From positions 1 through 5,365 of the forward strand of contig CANDCB010000080.1 in the NCBI GenBank assembly GCA_947383065.1: a stretch of DNA of 5,365 nt. Direction: 5' to 3'. Of this stretch, positions 5,232-5,365 are shown piece after piece; position 1 is the stretch's first letter; each line of letters starts with the position of its first letter. The notes below the pieces were generated by a model, which saw only the letters and a list, made by a program, of their open reading frames with translations, did no database searches and was not told the origin of the DNA. The translations under genes and the position numbers were made by a program. This DNA comes from an uncultured Bacillota bacterium (GTDB lineage: Bacteria; Bacillota_I; Bacilli_A; RF39; UBA660).

Positions 5232-5242
5232 TAACTAGTCAG

Positions 5243-5273
5243 TTTGCAAGATTATTAAAAAAGCACTTGCAAA
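5243..5273. repeat. 8-bp inverted repeat over the tRNA -35 region
   Basis: TTTGCAAG (5243-5250) is the inverse of CTTGCAAA (5266-5273), with 15 bases between. The core TTGCAA is itself a palindrome, so the two copies are also direct repeats 23 bp apart, about two helical turns. The right arm is the -35 of the downstream promoter. It may be an operator, or a weak hairpin in the P1 transcript. Confidence 0.4.
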
Positions 5274-5295
5274 GTTGATTAAAGTAAGTTAAAAT
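5267..5295 (+). promoter_or_regulatory. Downstream tRNA-Ile promoter (P2)
   Basis: TTGCAA (5267-5272) and TAAAAT (5290-5295) have the ideal 17-base spacer. Start is predicted near 5302, about 14 bases before the tRNA. Two tandem strong promoters are typical of stable-RNA operons, which suggests that more tRNA or rRNA genes follow beyond the window. Confidence 0.65.
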
Positions 5296-5315
5296 ATAAA
5301 AGTCTTAAAGCAAAT

Positions 5316-5365
<50 letters not shown>

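Noticed and set aside
5153..5315. 16S rRNA 3' end upstream of tRNA-Ile, as in a 16S-23S spacer
   Set aside because: No anti-Shine-Dalgarno or other 16S sequence is present; instead there are two promoters directly before the tRNA.

Overview
The window is a compact, very AT-rich stretch of bacterial chromosome. Its genes have strong AGGAGG-type ribosome binding sites, use mostly A/T-ending codons, all end in TAA, and encode Trp with TGG. No TGA falls inside any gene, so the standard bacterial code fits. Together with a VanY-type cell-wall peptidase, this suggests a low-GC member of the Bacillota (Bacilli or an uncultured relative), probably from a metagenome assembly. The lineage is an inference.

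Layout: Bases 1-53 are not native DNA. Positions 21-53 match the Illumina TruSeq read-1 adapter exactly, so the genomic sequence starts at 54 and the left edge is an untrimmed contig end. Next come, on the minus strand, the first 47 codons of a dicarboxylate/amino-acid:cation symporter (54-196). A 128-bp divergent control region follows, carrying a 9-bp direct repeat. On the plus strand lie a Sel1-repeat protein of 511 residues (325-1860) and, 14 bp downstream, a small zinc deaminase of the cytidine/blasticidin-S deaminase fold (1875-2282); these form a likely two-gene operon. The radical-SAM haem chaperone HemW follows (2375-3460) with its own promoter and terminator. After it comes a five-helix membrane protein with a long disordered N-terminus (3526-4572). 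That gene converges on a minus-strand VanY/M15 D,D-carboxypeptidase-like gene (4595-5143), with a shared bidirectional terminator that contains the peptidase stop codon. The right end holds two tandem promoters and the first 50 nt of tRNA-Ile(GAU), cut by the window edge.

Functional links: only the Sel1-repeat gene and the deaminase look co-transcribed. The other genes appear to be separate short units with housekeeping or envelope roles. Several units share an extended -10 box (TGnTATAAT or close) and predicted leaders of only about 9-27 nt.

The window is largely ordinary. The points most worth a second look are the deaminase that lacks the ribose-binding Asn/Glu pair of true cytidine deaminases, its pairing with a Sel1 protein carrying an unrecognised N-terminal domain, the VanY-like peptidase without an export signal, and the adapter contamination. 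I see no CRISPR array, transposon, phage module or clear defence system.
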